A stretch of DNA of 64,000 bases from Sporichthya polymorpha DSM 43042 (GCF_000384115.1 NZ_KB913029.1:1646907-1710906); one strand, 5' to 3'; positions 7,667-15,776 are shown, counted from the first letter of the stretch. Made by a program: numbers and translations. The notes: generated by a model from the sequence alone, not told the origin.

Positions 7667-9639
7667 GATGGTCTGCCGACATCCGGTCGGCGGCCGAGCC
7701 GCTGCGCAGCAAGATCGGCGACGACGAGCTGCGCGCGGCACTGCAGGAGGCGAACCTCCCGACGCTGCTGGCTGCGCTCGCCCAGCTCACCGGGGACGAC
7801 ACCTGGCTGACCGGGACGTACCGGCCGACGAGCCCCCTCGGTGTCGACGACCACGACTCGGCGGGCCTGTCCCCCGAGCTCCAGGCCCAGGCCCGCGAGG
7901 ACGCCTTCCGCGTGCTGCGCGCCTGGCACGACGGCGAGTTCGAGGCCGCGCCGCCGCCCTCGCCGGAGCGACTGACCGAGATGCTCCACCTCTCGCTCGG
8001 CTCGTCGCAGAAGCTCCCCGAGGACTTCGGCGGTCTGCTGGCCGAGGAACTGGGCGTCCTCGACCGCGATCCGGTGCCCGCGCCGGACATGACGATCCGT
8101 CACATCGAGGTGCTGGTCATCGGCGCCGGCCTGTCCGGTCTGTGCGCCGCGGTGAAGCTCAAGAAGGCCGGTGTCGCCTTCACGATTCTCGACAAGAACC
8201 CGGCGGTCGGCGGGACCTGGTTGGAGAACGTGTACCCGGCCTGTGGCGTGGACACCCCGAGCCACCTCTACTGCTATTCGTTCGCCCAGTCGCCGAACTG
8301 GACGCGGTACTTCGCGAAGCGCGACGAGCTCTACGCCTACCTCGAAGAGGTGGCCGACCACTTCGACCTGCGTCGCCACATCCGGTTCGACTCCGAGGTC
8401 GAGACGATGAACTGGGACGAGGACGCGCAGCACTGGCGGGTCACCGTCCGCAGCTCCACCGGCGAGCGCGACATGCTCACCGCCGACGCCGTCATCAGCG
8501 GCGTGGGCCTGCTGAACCGGCCGGCGATCCCCGCCATTCCGGGCCTGGAGACCTTTGCCGGTCCCAGCATGCACACCGCGAACTGGGACACCTCGGTGGA
8601 GGTGACCGGCAAGCGGGTCGTCGTCATCGGCACCGGCGCCAGCGCCATGCAACTGGTACCCGCGATCGCCGGTCAAGCGGCGCATGTGACGGTCTTTCAG
8701 CGGTCGCCCCAGTGGGGCCTGCCGAACCCCAACTACATGCGCGAGACCAGCGAGGCGACGCGGACGCTGATGGCGCACGTCCCGTTCTACCTGGGTTGGT
8801 ACCGCCTGCGGCTGGTCTGGAACTTCGGCGACCGCCTCTACCCGGCGCTGCAGATCGACCCGGACTGGCCGCACCCCGAACGCTCCGTCAACCGCAGCAA
8901 CGACAAGCACCGCGAGTACCTCACCGAGTACATCCGCTCCGAGCTCGGCGATCGGCAGGACCTGCTGGAGAAGTGCCTGCCGACCTACCCGCCGTACGGC
9001 AAGCGTCCGCTGCTGGACAACGGCTGGTTCCGCACCATGACCCGCGACGACGTGACCCTGTGCACGGACCCGGTCGTCGAGGTGCGCGAGCACAGCGTCG
9101 TCGACGCGAACGGCGTCGAGCACCCCGCGGACATCCTCGTGCTGGCCACGGGCTTCCAGGCGGTACGTGTCCTCGGGCCGATGGAGGTCCGCGGCCGCTC
9201 CGGCAAGAGCCTGCGGGAGGTCTGGGGCGAGGACGACGCCCGTGCCTACCTCGGCACCACGGTGCCGGACTTCCCGAACTTCTTCCTGCTGCTCGGGCCG
9301 AACACCTTCGGCGCACACGGCGGCAGTGCGGCGCTGACGATGGAGATGCAGGTTCGTCACGTCCTGTCGTTGCTGCTGACGCTCGCGAGCGGCGAGGCGA
9401 CCAGCATCGAGGTGCGGCAGGAGGTGTTCGAGGCCTACGACCGCCGGATCAGTGACGCGCTGACGCGCACGATCTGGTCGCACCCGGGCATGACGACCTA
9501 CTACCGGAACGCCGCCGGACGCATCGTGATCCCGATGCCCTGGACCAACGTCGAGTTCTGGCAGATGACGCACGACGTGAATCTCGACGACTTCCACCTC
9601 ACGCCGGCCCCGGATCCGGCGCCCGCCCAGGCCGGCTGA
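7651..9639 (+). CDS. Flavin-containing Baeyer-Villiger-type monooxygenase, 662 aa
   Basis: FAD/NADPH monooxygenase that inserts oxygen next to a ketone to give an ester or lactone. The FAD fold is at 158-163 (GAGLSG), the BVMO fingerprint reads FAGPSMHTANWD (FxGxxxHxxxW[P/D]), and a second Rossmann motif is IGTGASAMQ. An N-terminal extension of about 150 residues precedes the FAD domain, as in the longer BVMOs acting on bulky cyclic ketones. GTG start is supported by the promoter geometry and lack of any better start. First of five tightly packed genes (3-bp gap, then 4-bp overlaps) ending with PHA synthase. Confidence 0.93.
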   Translation: MPSQKRWSADIRSAAEPLRSKIGDDELRAALQEANLPTLLAALAQLTGDDTWLTGTYRPTSPLGVDDHDSAGLSPELQAQAREDAFRVLRAWHDGEFEAAPPPSPERLTEMLHLSLGSSQKLPEDFGGLLAEELGVLDRDPVPAPDMTIRHIEVLVIGAGLSGLCAAVKLKKAGVAFTILDKNPAVGGTWLENVYPACGVDTPSHLYCYSFAQSPNWTRYFAKRDELYAYLEEVADHFDLRRHIRFDSEVETMNWDEDAQHWRVTVRSSTGERDMLTADAVISGVGLLNRPAIPAIPGLETFAGPSMHTANWDTSVEVTGKRVVVIGTGASAMQLVPAIAGQAAHVTVFQRSPQWGLPNPNYMRETSEATRTLMAHVPFYLGWYRLRLVWNFGDRLYPALQIDPDWPHPERSVNRSNDKHREYLTEYIRSELGDRQDLLEKCLPTYPPYGKRPLLDNGWFRTMTRDDVTLCTDPVVEVREHSVVDANGVEHPADILVLATGFQAVRVLGPMEVRGRSGKSLREVWGEDDARAYLGTTVPDFPNFFLLLGPNTFGAHGGSAALTMEMQVRHVLSLLLTLASGEATSIEVRQEVFEAYDRRISDALTRTIWSHPGMTTYYRNAAGRIVIPMPWTNVEFWQMTHDVNLDDFHLTPAPDPAPAQAG

Positions 9640-9641
9640 CC

Positions 9642-10463
9642 GTGCCCCGCCTCGAGGTCGAACCCGGCGTCGAGATCCACGTCGAGGACCACCGGCCCAC
9701 GAAGGGCGCGGGCCGGCCGGTCCTGTTCGTCGCCGGCTTCGGTCTGCACTCCGACGCCTGGCAGGGCCAGGTGCACCCCCTCACCACCGCCGGGTACCGC
9801 GCCCTCGCCCTGGACGTCCGAGGGACGGGACAATCGTCGAAGCCGCTGGACGCCTACGGCATGGACCGGCTCGCGGCGGACGTCGTCGCGGTGCTCGAGG
9901 GCCTGGACCTGCGCAACGCGACTCTCGTCGGATGGTCGTTCGGGGCCCAGATCGCCATGCGCGCCGCGGTCACGGCGCCGGAGCGCCTCGCCCAGTTGGT
10001 GTTCGTCGGCTCCAACGCGGTGCGCGCGAGCGCGAGCGCGGAGTTCCCGTTCGGTGGGGACGCCGCGGACCTCGAGGCTCGACTCGTGCGCCTCGAGCGG
10101 ACGAAGCGCATCGAGACCCGCCGCCGCACGATCGCCTCCGCGTTCCGCGTCGAGCCCGATCCCGACGTGCTCGGCTGGCTGCTGCGCATGCAGCTGCAGA
10201 TGCCGTCGTGGGCGGCCATCGCCTGCTACCGGACGTACCTGCACACCGACCAGGTCGCGGAGGTCGGCGCGCTCAAGCTCCCCGTCCTGCAGATCATGGG
10301 TTCCGTCGACCCGGTCTCCCCGATCGCGGGCGCAGCCTGGCTGCAGGAACGGCTGCCGGACGGCCGGCTCGTCGAACTCGACTGCGGGCACTACCCGATG
10401 CTCGAGGTCCCCGAGGCCTTCGACGACGCGCTGCTGACCTTCCTCGCCGAGGTCGGAGCGTGA
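9642..10463 (+). CDS. Alpha/beta hydrolase, 273 aa
   Basis: Alpha/beta-fold hydrolase with nucleophile Ser99 in VGWSFGAQ, acid in MGSVDPVSP and His in LDCGHYPMLE. GTG start 3 bp after the BVMO stop. Given the order BVMO then hydrolase, the natural inference is hydrolysis of the ester or lactone made by the BVMO, giving a hydroxy acid. The cap region between strands 6 and 7 (about 130-200) is rich in Arg and Ala and gives no further clue to specificity. Confidence 0.88.
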   Translation: MPRLEVEPGVEIHVEDHRPTKGAGRPVLFVAGFGLHSDAWQGQVHPLTTAGYRALALDVRGTGQSSKPLDAYGMDRLAADVVAVLEGLDLRNATLVGWSFGAQIAMRAAVTAPERLAQLVFVGSNAVRASASAEFPFGGDAADLEARLVRLERTKRIETRRRTIASAFRVEPDPDVLGWLLRMQLQMPSWAAIACYRTYLHTDQVAEVGALKLPVLQIMGSVDPVSPIAGAAWLQERLPDGRLVELDCGHYPMLEVPEAFDDALLTFLAEVGA

Positions 10464-11299
10464 GCGCCCCGGTCGCGACCGAGGAACGGACGGTTCGGGC
10501 GGGTCGCCACGAGCTGCGCGTCTCCGTCGCCGGACCGGCGGAGGGCACCGGGACGCCGCTGCTGCTCGTCAACGGACTCGGCGGGCACGTCCGGATGTGG
10601 GACCCGCTGCGACGCCATCTGACGGGGCTTCGGACGATCGCCTTCGACGCTCCGGGAACCGGGGGATCACCCACCCCGACGTTGCCGCTGGGGATCGCCG
10701 GGTCGGCCCGGCTGCTGACGAAGCTGATCGACGCCCTCGAACTCGACCGGGTCGACATCCTCGGTTACTCCCTCGGCGGGATGATCGCCCAGCAGCTCGC
10801 GTGGACGTCGCCGCGCCGGGTTCGCCGCGTCGTCCTGATGTCGACCAACACCGGGTGGGGCAGCGTCCCCGCGCACCCGATCGCCTTCGCCGGTCTGCTC
10901 TCGATGCGGCGCCTGCGCGACCCGGAGCACTACGCGGCGCTGGCGCCGAAACTGCTCGGCGGCGAGATGCGCCGCAACCCCGACCTCGTGCGGCAGGCCG
11001 CGGCCCTGCGGACCGCACCGGCATCGGAACGGCCGCCCGACACCCGCGGCTACCTGTACCAGATGCTGGCCGTCACGACGTGGTCGACGATGCCGATGCT
11101 GCGCCTGATCCGGCAGCCGACGCTCGTCGTGAACGGCGACGACGACCCGCTGGCCCGGCCGGTGAACGCGAAGGCAATCGCCGCGCTGATCCCGCATGCC
11201 GAGCTGCACCTGGTGCGAGGCGCGGGGCACCACCTGTTCCTCGAACGTCCGGACGAGGTGAGTTCCGTGGTCGGCGAGTTCCTGGCGGCCGGGCAATGA
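10460..11299 (+). CDS. phaZ: Poly(3-hydroxyalkanoate) depolymerase-like alpha/beta hydrolase, 279 aa
   Basis: The segments LLLVNGLGGHVRMWDPL, IAFDAPGTGGSPTP and DRVDILGYSLGGMIAQQ match the intracellular medium-chain PHA depolymerase family as I know it. Nucleophile is Ser104; the acid is in VVNGDDDPLA and the His in GAGHHLFLE. GTG start overlaps the previous stop by 4 bp. Followed directly by the small partner protein and PHA synthase, so granule turnover is a coherent role. Alternatively it could be another lactone hydrolase; the PHA context favours depolymerase. Confidence 0.8.
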   Translation: MSAPVATEERTVRAGRHELRVSVAGPAEGTGTPLLLVNGLGGHVRMWDPLRRHLTGLRTIAFDAPGTGGSPTPTLPLGIAGSARLLTKLIDALELDRVDILGYSLGGMIAQQLAWTSPRRVRRVVLMSTNTGWGSVPAHPIAFAGLLSMRRLRDPEHYAALAPKLLGGEMRRNPDLVRQAAALRTAPASERPPDTRGYLYQMLAVTTWSTMPMLRLIRQPTLVVNGDDDPLARPVNAKAIAALIPHAELHLVRGAGHHLFLERPDEVSSVVGEFLAAGQ

Positions 11300-11538
11300 T
11301 CGGGCGCCGCCTCGAAGCGGTCCTCGGTACACGGGCGGCGACGGACCTGCTGCTGCGCGGATTCCGGCTGCAGGGCTCGGTGACGCGCCTCGTCGAACGC
11401 CCGGCGGGCGCGGTGCTGCACGCCGTCAACCTGCCGACCCGGGGCGACGTCGCCGCCCTGCGCCGTCAGCTCGCGAGCACCCGTGAGGAACTGGCCGAAC
11501 TCTCGCGCCGCTTGGAGGACGGAGCTCCGCCGCGATGA
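11296..11538 (+). CDS. Small coiled-coil protein next to PHA synthase, 80 aa
   Basis: An 80-residue protein whose ATG overlaps the depolymerase stop and whose own stop overlaps the PHA synthase start. The last 25 residues (RGDVAALRRQLAS onward, heptad-like Leu/Ala with Glu/Arg) should form a helix or short coiled coil. No catalytic motif. By position it may be a PhaE-like subunit or granule-associated phasin-type protein for the synthase; no recognisable family, so that role is inferred only from coupling and helix content. Confidence 0.75.
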   Translation: MIGRRLEAVLGTRAATDLLLRGFRLQGSVTRLVERPAGAVLHAVNLPTRGDVAALRRQLASTREELAELSRRLEDGAPPR

Positions 11539-12620
11539 GCGCGGCCGACCCGGTCGCCTGGGTCGCCCGGGAGGTCGGCCGCAGCGTCGGGCGGTTCCGC
11601 AACGGCGTCCGCTACCTCGCCGGCACCGAGTTCGCGCCGATCGGCCCGACGCCCAGCCGTGTCGTGTGGCGGGAGGGCAAGGCGGAGCTGCGGCACTACA
11701 GCGGACACGGGGTGGGCCCGGAGCCGCGCCTCGGTCCCCCGGTCGTGGTGCTCGGCGGGCTGGTCGGGCGGTCGTACATCTTCGACCTGCACACCGGGAA
11801 CAGCTTCGTCGCACGCATGCTCGACGCGGGCTTCGACACCTTCGTCCTCGACTGGGGGATCCCCGACGCCGACGACAGTGCGAACACCCTGGAGACGTAC
11901 CTCGCGCGGTACTTCCCCCGCGCCCTGCGGGCCGCGCAACGCGAGACCGGCAGCACCGAGCTCAGCGTGATCGGCTACTGCATGGGCGGCACGATGGCGC
12001 TGCAGGCCCTCGCCGCGGACCCCGCCGCGGTGCGCAACCTCGTCGTGATCGCGACGCCCGTGGACTTCCGTCACCTCGGCGCGATGGTCGATGCCGTCGC
12101 CGAGCGTCGGCTGGACCCCGCGACCGTCCTCGACCCCGACGGGAACGTCCCGGCCGCGCTGATCGCGGCGTTCTTCTCCGTGCTCAAGCCGACCGCGCCG
12201 GTGGTGAAGTACGCGAACCTCTGGCAGAACCTCTGGAACGAGGAGTATCTGAAGGGGTATCAGGCGCTCAGCCGGTGCTTCGAGCAGCACTCACCCCTGC
12301 CCGGGGCGGCCTTCCTCCAGATCGCCGAGCAGTGGATGCAGGCCAACGGCTTCGTCACCGACTCGCTGCGCCTCGACGGTCGCGCGGTGCACCTGGCGGA
12401 CCTGACGATGCCGGTGCTGATCGTCACCGGCGACCGCGACGAACTCGTCCCCGTCGGCGCGACGAGTCCGCTCGCAGACCTGCTGACCGGCACGAAGGCC
12501 GAGGTTCTCGAGCTCTCCGCCGGCCACGCCAGCCTGACCACCGGCCGGACCGCGGCACGGCACACCGTGCCGCGGATCCTCGGCTGGCTCGCCGACCACA
12601 GCGACGTCAAGAAGGGGTGA
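11535..12620 (+). CDS. phaC: Polyhydroxyalkanoate synthase, class III-like, 361 aa
   Basis: PHA synthase polymerises hydroxyacyl-CoAs. The lipase-like box is GYCMGG with catalytic Cys149 in place of Ser, the hallmark of PhaC; WGIP (about 107-110), the acid in VTGDRDELVP and the His in SAGHASLT complete the set. Length of about 360 residues fits class III/IV synthases, which need a second subunit, pointing to the adjacent 80-residue protein. Last gene of the BVMO operon; the terminator hairpin begins inside its last codons. Suggests that hydroxyacyl-CoA from ring cleavage can be stored as polymer. Confidence 0.92.
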   Translation: MSAADPVAWVAREVGRSVGRFRNGVRYLAGTEFAPIGPTPSRVVWREGKAELRHYSGHGVGPEPRLGPPVVVLGGLVGRSYIFDLHTGNSFVARMLDAGFDTFVLDWGIPDADDSANTLETYLARYFPRALRAAQRETGSTELSVIGYCMGGTMALQALAADPAAVRNLVVIATPVDFRHLGAMVDAVAERRLDPATVLDPDGNVPAALIAAFFSVLKPTAPVVKYANLWQNLWNEEYLKGYQALSRCFEQHSPLPGAAFLQIAEQWMQANGFVTDSLRLDGRAVHLADLTMPVLIVTGDRDELVPVGATSPLADLLTGTKAEVLELSAGHASLTTGRTAARHTVPRILGWLADHSDVKKG

Positions 12621-12658
12621 CACCCCTTACTGCGGAGTAAGGGGTGTCACCCTTTCTT
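12609..12658. terminator. Bidirectional terminator hairpin, GGGTGACACCC family
   Basis: Arms 12609-12631 and 12636-12658 pair over 23 bp with one mismatch around the loop GCGG. The phaC stop codon lies in the left arm. It separates the convergent phaC and SDR genes. Near-identical arms recur at 50368-50415 and a shorter form at 22691-22730. Confidence 0.8.
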
Positions 12659-12675
12659 GACGAAGGGCGGAGCGG

Positions 12676-13443
12676 TCAGGTGGTGTTGATCAGGCCGCCG
12701 TCGACGAGCAGGGACGCGCCGGTCATGTAGCGGGCGTGGTTGCTGCAGAGCATCGCGATGGCGTCGCCGATCTCGTCGGGGCCGGCGGGGCGGCCCATCG
12801 GGATCGGGAAGACCTGGGCGGCCATCTCGGCGGGAAGACCGAAGTCGCCGGTGACGAGCTCAGTCGTGATGACGCCGGGGTGGATCGCGTTGACCCGGAT
12901 GCCCTTCGGCGCGAGGGACTGCGCCGCGGAGTACGTCATCAGCTTGATGGCGCCCTTCGAGCTGCTGTACGCCGCGACGCCGCCGCTGCCCGCGTAGCCG
13001 AGGATGCTGGAGACGTTGATGATGACGCCGGCACCCTTCTCGACCATCTTCTTCGCCGCGGCCTGGGTGCCGAAGAACGCGCCCTTGGCGTTCGTGTCCA
13101 TCTGGCGGTCGTAGTCGTCCTCGGTGATGTCGAGGAAGTCCTTCGGGATCACGATGCCGGCGTTGTTCACCATGATGTCGATCCCGCCGAACTCGTCGGC
13201 GGCGGCGACCGCGGCGGCGAGGTCGGACGGCCGGGACACGTCGCACGAGACGAAGCGACCCTCGGCGCCGTGCTCGGCGACGGCCTCCTGGGTCGGGGTC
13301 CCACCCTCGCGCGGGTCCTTGCGGATGTCCGCCACCACGACGGCCTTCGCGCCCTCGCGCGCGAGCGCGAGCGCGGCCGCACGTCCGATGCCGCTCGCCG
13401 CTCCGGTGACGACTGCGACCTTGCCCTCGACCAGTCCTGCCAT
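12676..13443 (-). CDS. SDR family oxidoreductase, 255 aa
   Basis: Classical short-chain dehydrogenase/reductase. Cofactor motif TGAASGIG near residues 14-21, NNAG at about 92-95, and active site Ser (VSSILG) with Tyr-x3-Lys in AYSSSKGAIK. Ends in the typical ASLLVDGGLINTT. Divergent from a second SDR gene over a 94-bp spacer with a perfect 6-bp-arm palindrome. Likely acts on a hydroxyacyl or alicyclic alcohol, substrate unknown. Convergent with the PHA synthase operon. Confidence 0.92.
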   Translation of the reverse strand: MAGLVEGKVAVVTGAASGIGRAAALALAREGAKAVVVADIRKDPREGGTPTQEAVAEHGAEGRFVSCDVSRPSDLAAAVAAADEFGGIDIMVNNAGIVIPKDFLDITEDDYDRQMDTNAKGAFFGTQAAAKKMVEKGAGVIINVSSILGYAGSGGVAAYSSSKGAIKLMTYSAAQSLAPKGIRVNAIHPGVITTELVTGDFGLPAEMAAQVFPIPMGRPAGPDEIGDAIAMLCSNHARYMTGASLLVDGGLINTT

Positions 13444-13486
13444 CTGCGCTGCGCTCCTTTACGTCGCGAGATCTCCTCCCCTATTC

Positions 13487-13503
13487 TGCGACACATCGTC
13501 GCA
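13487..13503. promoter_or_regulatory. Palindrome between divergent SDR genes
   Basis: TGCGAC, five bases, GTCGCA, flanked by AT on both sides. It lies 44 bp upstream of the leftward SDR and 34 bp upstream of the rightward SDR, a good position for one dimeric repressor controlling both. No regulator gene is adjacent. Confidence 0.45.
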
Positions 13504-13536
13504 ATATTTCTAGGGTGCGGGCCGAAGGAGCAGCCG

Positions 13537-14307
13537 ATGACGGCACCAGGGGCGCTCGACGGCCAGGTCGCGCTGATCACCGCGGCCGCCGGTGCGGGCA
13601 TCGGCAAGGCGACGGCGCGGACGCTGGCGCTCGCCGGCGCGGACGTCGTCATCACCGACCTCGACGCGGGCCGGACCGCGAAGGTCGCCGACGCCCTCGC
13701 GGAGGAGACCGGGCGCAAGATCGTCGGCCGGCCGCTCGACGTGCGGGACGAGACGGCGGTCACCGCGCTCGTCGACGAGGTGCTCGCCGACCGCGGACGG
13801 ATCGACCTGCTGGTCAACAACGCGGGCACCTCGGAGCCGGCGCCGCTGTGGGAGACCTCGACCGAGTCCTGGCACCGGGTGCTCGACGTCTGCCTCACCG
13901 GTCACTTCCTGCTGATGCGCGCCGTGCTACCGCACATGATCGAGCGCGGGTCGGGCTGCATCGTCAACATCTCCTCGATCGAGGCGTGGACGGACGTCAT
14001 CCCCGACAACGTCGTCTACCAGACCGCGAAGTCCGGGGTCGTCGGGCTGACGCGCGCGACGGCCGCGCAGGTCGGCCGCTACGGGATCCGCGTCAACGGC
14101 GTCGCGCCCGGCCTGGTCCCGAACCCGTTCCTGGCCCGGATGATCCCGGCGGAGGACCTGCGGCGCCTGCACGAACGCGCCCCGCTGCAGCACACGATCA
14201 CGCCCGAGGACATCGCGGCGGCGGTGCTGTTCCTCGCCGGTGACTCCGGCCGCTCGATCACCGGCGAGACGATCAACGTCTCCTCCGGCGCGTACATGCG
14301 GGCCTGA
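13537..14307 (+). CDS. SDR family oxidoreductase, 256 aa
   Basis: Second short-chain dehydrogenase/reductase. Cofactor motif is altered to TAAAGAGIGKAT (classical TGxxxGIG), NNAG is at about 90-93, and the catalytic Ser is in NISSIEAW with Tyr-x3-Lys in VYQTAKSGV. ATG chosen with GAAGGAG 6 nt upstream; an upstream in-frame extension would run into the opposing gene. Related to mycobacterial ketoacyl-reductase-like SDRs. Function with the neighbouring SDR in a two-step oxidation is possible but unproved. Confidence 0.92.
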   Translation: MTAPGALDGQVALITAAAGAGIGKATARTLALAGADVVITDLDAGRTAKVADALAEETGRKIVGRPLDVRDETAVTALVDEVLADRGRIDLLVNNAGTSEPAPLWETSTESWHRVLDVCLTGHFLLMRAVLPHMIERGSGCIVNISSIEAWTDVIPDNVVYQTAKSGVVGLTRATAAQVGRYGIRVNGVAPGLVPNPFLARMIPAEDLRRLHERAPLQHTITPEDIAAAVLFLAGDSGRSITGETINVSSGAYMRA

Positions 14308-14314
14308 CGAGCCG

Positions 14315-14764
14315 TCAGCTCCCCGCGCCCAGCGGTTGCGGGGCGTGGATGCCGGTCAGTGACTCGTCGACGATCAGGGTGAGCTCCCCGCGCATCCCGT
14401 CCGGATCGACGAACCAGAGCGCATGGAAGGCGCCGAGATCCTCAACGGTCCCGTCCGTGGCGTCCCGGTCCAGCAGGCGCCGCCGGGCCTCCGCGAAACT
14501 CTCCGGGTCGCGGGCGCCGAGCGCGAGGTGGTCGAGGTGGCCGCGGGCGAACATCTCCGGCAGCGCCGCCGCGTGCGGGTTCTCCCCGACCTCAGCCGGG
14601 TGCAGCCAGGAGTCGGGGCCGGTGCGCAGGATCGCGTGCCGGAAGGCCGGCGTGCTCTCGCGGAACACCACCTCCGCGTCGAAGACGCCCGCGTAGAAGT
14701 TCACGAACCGATCGAGGTCGGCGGTGAGGACGGCGACGTGGTTCAGCCCGGTGAGCAGGGTCAC
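14315..14764 (-). CDS. VOC (glyoxalase/dioxygenase) family protein, 149 aa
   Basis: One vicinal-oxygen-chelate unit pair. Metal ligands expected from the fold are His in LNHVAVLTADLDR near the N-terminus, His in GHLDHLALG and Glu in MRGELTLIVD. GTG start overlaps the TetR stop by 4 bp, so the two are coupled. The protein could be a small-molecule resistance or isomerase/dioxygenase enzyme; the family does not fix the reaction. Expression should follow the TetR autoregulatory promoter with two palindromes. Confidence 0.85.
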   Translation of the reverse strand: MTLLTGLNHVAVLTADLDRFVNFYAGVFDAEVVFRESTPAFRHAILRTGPDSWLHPAEVGENPHAAALPEMFARGHLDHLALGARDPESFAEARRRLLDRDATDGTVEDLGAFHALWFVDPDGMRGELTLIVDESLTGIHAPQPLGAGS

Positions 14765-15360
14765 GACGGAGTACCTCCGGTCCGGGTCCGGGGGCGCCGG
14801 CGCGGCACCTCCGCGGTGAGCAGCAGATCGAGAGCCAAAGCGCAGGCCTCCGCGGCCTCCGCGCCGTCGAGGTCCCAGTGGTCGTGCAGGGCCTGCCAGG
14901 CGGTGGCGCTGCCGAGCAGTTGCACGACCGCGGCCAGGCGCCCGGCCGTCGTCGGGTCGAGGTCCGGGTGCTCGGCGCGGACGAGGTCGAGCGCCGCGCG
15001 GCGGCGCGCGTCGTTGTCGGCGAGGCGGGCGGCGCGCCCGTCGGGGTCGGTGAGGAGCTCGCGGACCACCGGCGCCACCCCGTCGAACGCCGGGAAAACC
15101 TGACGCACCGTCGCGGTCGCCTCGGCCCGGGTGCGCGGCCGGTGTTCGATCCCGATCCGCTCGTTCGCCCACACGTACGCGCCGCCGAGCAGGTCGGCCC
15201 GCGTCGGGAAGTACCGGTAGAGGGTGCGTTGCGGCACGCCGGACGCGGCGGCGACCCGCGCGAAGGTCAGGTCCTCGCCGGATTCCAGCACCTCGATCAC
15301 CCCGGCGAACACGCGCTCCCGGACGAGATCCCGGCGCGCTTCCGGTAGCGGTTCACCCAT
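14761..15360 (-). CDS. TetR/AcrR family transcriptional regulator, 199 aa
   Basis: Helix-turn-helix at about residues 35-55 (VAAASGVPQRTLYRYFP), C-terminal all-helical ligand domain. The ATG overlaps the first base of a perfect palindrome (15360-15376), with a second nearly identical one at 15380-15396, so autoregulation is very likely. Co-transcribed with the VOC gene. The gdx gene ends 45 bp upstream on the same strand; readthrough is possible. Confidence 0.9.
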   Translation of the reverse strand: MGEPLPEARRDLVRERVFAGVIEVLESGEDLTFARVAAASGVPQRTLYRYFPTRADLLGGAYVWANERIGIEHRPRTRAEATATVRQVFPAFDGVAPVVRELLTDPDGRAARLADNDARRRAALDLVRAEHPDLDPTTAGRLAAVVQLLGSATAWQALHDHWDLDGAEAAEACALALDLLLTAEVPRRRPRTRTGGTPS

Positions 15361-15396
15361 GGCAGTGAGACTGCCACTATGGCAGTGTCACTGTCA
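15360..15396. promoter_or_regulatory. Two tandem palindromic operators of the TetR-VOC operon
   Basis: TGGCAGT-GAG-ACTGCCA at 15360-15376 (perfect) and TGGCAGT-GTC-ACTGTCA at 15380-15396 (one mismatch). Centres are 20 bp apart, about two helical turns, so two repressor dimers could sit on the same face. They overlap the TetR start codon, again suggesting a leaderless or very short leader transcript. Confidence 0.75.
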
Positions 15397-15404
15397 ACGA
15401 CGTG

Positions 15405-15719
15405 TCAGTGTGCGAGCTTCAGCCCCACGACGCCGGCGACGATCGCGAGCAGGCAGAGGATCCGGGCAAGGGACGCGGGCTCGTCGAGGGCGACCATTCC
15501 GTAGAGCGCGGTGCCGGTCGCGCCGATCCCGACCCACACCGCGTAGCCGGTGCCGACCGGCAGGGTGCGCAGCGCGTAGGCCAGGCCGATCATGCTGAGC
15601 ACCACGGCGACGCCGAACAGCACCGACGGCCCGAGCCGGGTCAGGCCGCGGGACGACGCGAGCGCCGACGCCCAGACGGCCTCGAGCAGGCCGGAGATCA
15701 CGAGAACGAACCACGCCAT
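15405..15719 (-). CDS. gdx: Guanidinium exporter Gdx (SMR family), 104 aa
   Basis: Small multidrug-resistance protein with four transmembrane helices; MAWFVLVISGLLEAVWA carries the essential Glu of helix 1 (Glu13). Motifs GxxYAVWVGIGA (helix 3) and length 104 match the SugE/Gdx branch, which exports guanidinium in exchange for protons as an antiparallel homodimer. ATG chosen with GGAGG upstream. A guanidine-III riboswitch lies in the leader at 15737-15776, which decides between Gdx and a general drug exporter. Confidence 0.9.
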   Translation of the reverse strand: MAWFVLVISGLLEAVWASALASSRGLTRLGPSVLFGVAVVLSMIGLAYALRTLPVGTGYAVWVGIGATGTALYGMVALDEPASLARILCLLAIVAGVVGLKLAH

Positions 15720-15736
15720 GACGCACCTCCGCGGTG

Positions 15737-15776
15737 GGCGTCGTCTTGTCGAGCCGGGTACGACGCACTCGTCCGG
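15737..15776 (-). promoter_or_regulatory. Guanidine-III (ykkC-III) riboswitch
   Basis: Read on the minus strand, the 40-nt element contains in order CCGGACGAG, TGCGTCGTACCCGG and ACAAGACGACGCC. This matches the guanidine-III aptamer of Thermobifida fusca as I remember it almost base for base. The helix GCGTCGT/ACGACGC shows one compensatory pair change relative to that aptamer. It ends about 6 nt before the GGAGG of gdx, so ligand binding would control ribosome access. Confidence 0.85.
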
